Of a stretch of DNA of 13,763 nt, positions 13,097-13,763 are shown piece by piece. The stretch's first letter is position 1. Every line of letters begins with the position of its first letter. Made by a program: the position numbers and the translations under genes. The notes under the pieces are model-generated. The model was given only the letters and a program-made list of their open reading frames with translations. It was not told the origin of the DNA and did not search any database. The DNA lies in NCBI GenBank assembly GCA_021802025.1, contig JAKABC010000029.1, positions 1 through 13,763 of the forward strand. The letters run 5' to 3'. The stretch is from Actinomycetes bacterium. Its GTDB lineage: Bacteria > Actinomycetota > Acidimicrobiia > Acidimicrobiales > RAAP-2.

Positions 13097-13763
13097 TGGC
13101 CCGGATCACGGCGGGGGTCACGACGAGCCACGTCCCGGCCGTCGGGGCGGCGATCGACCGCGGCGAGACGGGCAGCGACTACTGGGCGCCCGTCTTTGAG
13201 GGCTACGCGTGGTCAAAGAAGTGGATGGCCGCGAACCTCCCCGACGTGGTGATCCTCGTCTACAACGACCACGCTTCGAACTTCTCGCTCGAGGTCATCC
13301 CGACCTTCGCCATCGGCTGCGCCGAGAGCTACCGGATCGCCGACGAAGGGTTCGGGCCCCGGCCCGTGCCCGAGGTCCGAGGCCACGCCGACCTCTCGTG
13401 TCACCTGGCCGAGCAACTCATCCTCGAGGAGTTCGACCTCACGGTCGTGAACCGGCTCGACGTTGACCACGGCCTTACCGTGCCGATGTCCTTGCTCTTC
13501 GGCCAGCCCGACGCGTGGCCGGTACGGGTCGTGCCGATCGCGGTGAACGTCCTGCAGTACCCCCAGCCGACGGGGCGGCGTTGCTTCGAACTGGGCAAGG
13601 CGATCGGTCGAGCCGTCGCCTCGTTCCCCGAGGACCTCACCGTGCAGGTCTGGGGTACGGGCGGGATGAGCCACCAGCTCCAGGGTCCCCGGGCCGGCTT
13701 CATCAACTCCGTATTCGACGGCGCCTTTCTTGACCGGATCGTGGACGACCCGCAGGGGCTGAC
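13096..13763 (+). CDS. ligB: Protocatechuate 4,5-dioxygenase beta subunit (3' end outside window)
   Basis: The catalytic, non-haem Fe(II) extradiol (type II) subunit that opens PCA to 4-carboxy-2-hydroxymuconate-6-semialdehyde. The first 222 residues are visible, against about 300 in the family. They include MARITAGVTTSHVPAVGAAI (1-20), DVVILVYNDHASNF (50-63), FAIGCAESYRIADEGFGPRP (71-90), NRLDVDHGLTVPMSLLFGQP (119-138) and VWGTGGMSHQLQGPRAGFIN (185-204). Iron ligands His 12 and His 59 and the catalytic His 193 are present; the third ligand, a Glu near residue 240, would be beyond the edge. The start ATG shares its A with the ligA TGA. No break is seen, so the gene is cut only by the window. 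Confidence 0.96.
   Translation, partial: MARITAGVTTSHVPAVGAAIDRGETGSDYWAPVFEGYAWSKKWMAANLPDVVILVYNDHASNFSLEVIPTFAIGCAESYRIADEGFGPRPVPEVRGHADLSCHLAEQLILEEFDLTVVNRLDVDHGLTVPMSLLFGQPDAWPVRVVPIAVNVLQYPQPTGRRCFELGKAIGRAVASFPEDLTVQVWGTGGMSHQLQGPRAGFINSVFDGAFLDRIVDDPQGL

Overview
The window is G+C-rich (roughly two thirds or more by eye), densely packed, and uses many GTG starts with 4-base stop/start overlaps. This fits a high-GC bacterium. I lean towards Actinomycetota because of G/C-ending codons, a Tat-type binding protein and the style of the benzaldehyde-dehydrogenase-like protein, but taxonomy is not proven here. No mobile element, CRISPR array, tRNA or rRNA was seen, and no stretch over 300 bases lacks a gene.

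The content is an aromatic-acid catabolic cluster centred on protocatechuate (PCA) and its 4,5-cleavage (lig-type) pathway. From left to right: (1) the 3' end of a possible MarR-type regulator (2-133, + strand). (2) A minus-strand run read right to left: VanA-like Rieske oxygenase (6156-5071), ABC substrate-binding protein (4982-3543), and transporter genes livG, livF, livH and livM (3498-154), the last four joined by GTGA overlaps. (3) A divergent aryl-aldehyde dehydrogenase (6224-7681). (4) Convergent to it, a 4-hydroxybenzoate 3-monooxygenase, pobA (8895-7699). (5) Divergent from pobA, a plus-strand operon ligK, galD/ligU-type isomerase, ligJ, ligI, ligA and ligB (9025 to the right edge, ligB incomplete).

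How the genes fit together (inference from family knowledge): the transporter would import an aromatic acid or related substrate. The aldehyde dehydrogenase would oxidise vanillin- or 4-hydroxybenzaldehyde-type aldehydes to acids. The Rieske enzyme (vanillate-type O-demethylation) and PobA (4-hydroxybenzoate 3-hydroxylation) would both yield PCA. LigAB opens PCA between C4 and C5. LigI hydrolyses 2-pyrone-4,6-dicarboxylate, the GalD/LigU-type protein isomerises 4-oxalomesaconate, LigJ hydrates it, and LigK cleaves 4-carboxy-4-hydroxy-2-oxoadipate to pyruvate and oxaloacetate. The one core enzyme not seen is LigC (4-carboxy-2-hydroxymuconate-6-semialdehyde dehydrogenase), which may lie past the right edge after ligB. 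A reductase partner for the Rieske protein is also absent.

Both divergent intergenic regions carry back-to-back candidate promoters and inverted repeats. I see no wholly unknown enzyme system. The most interesting points are the compact transporter-to-central-metabolism arrangement, the overlapping divergent promoters, the near-leaderless Rieske gene, the binding protein without a lipobox, and the diverged ATPase motifs.
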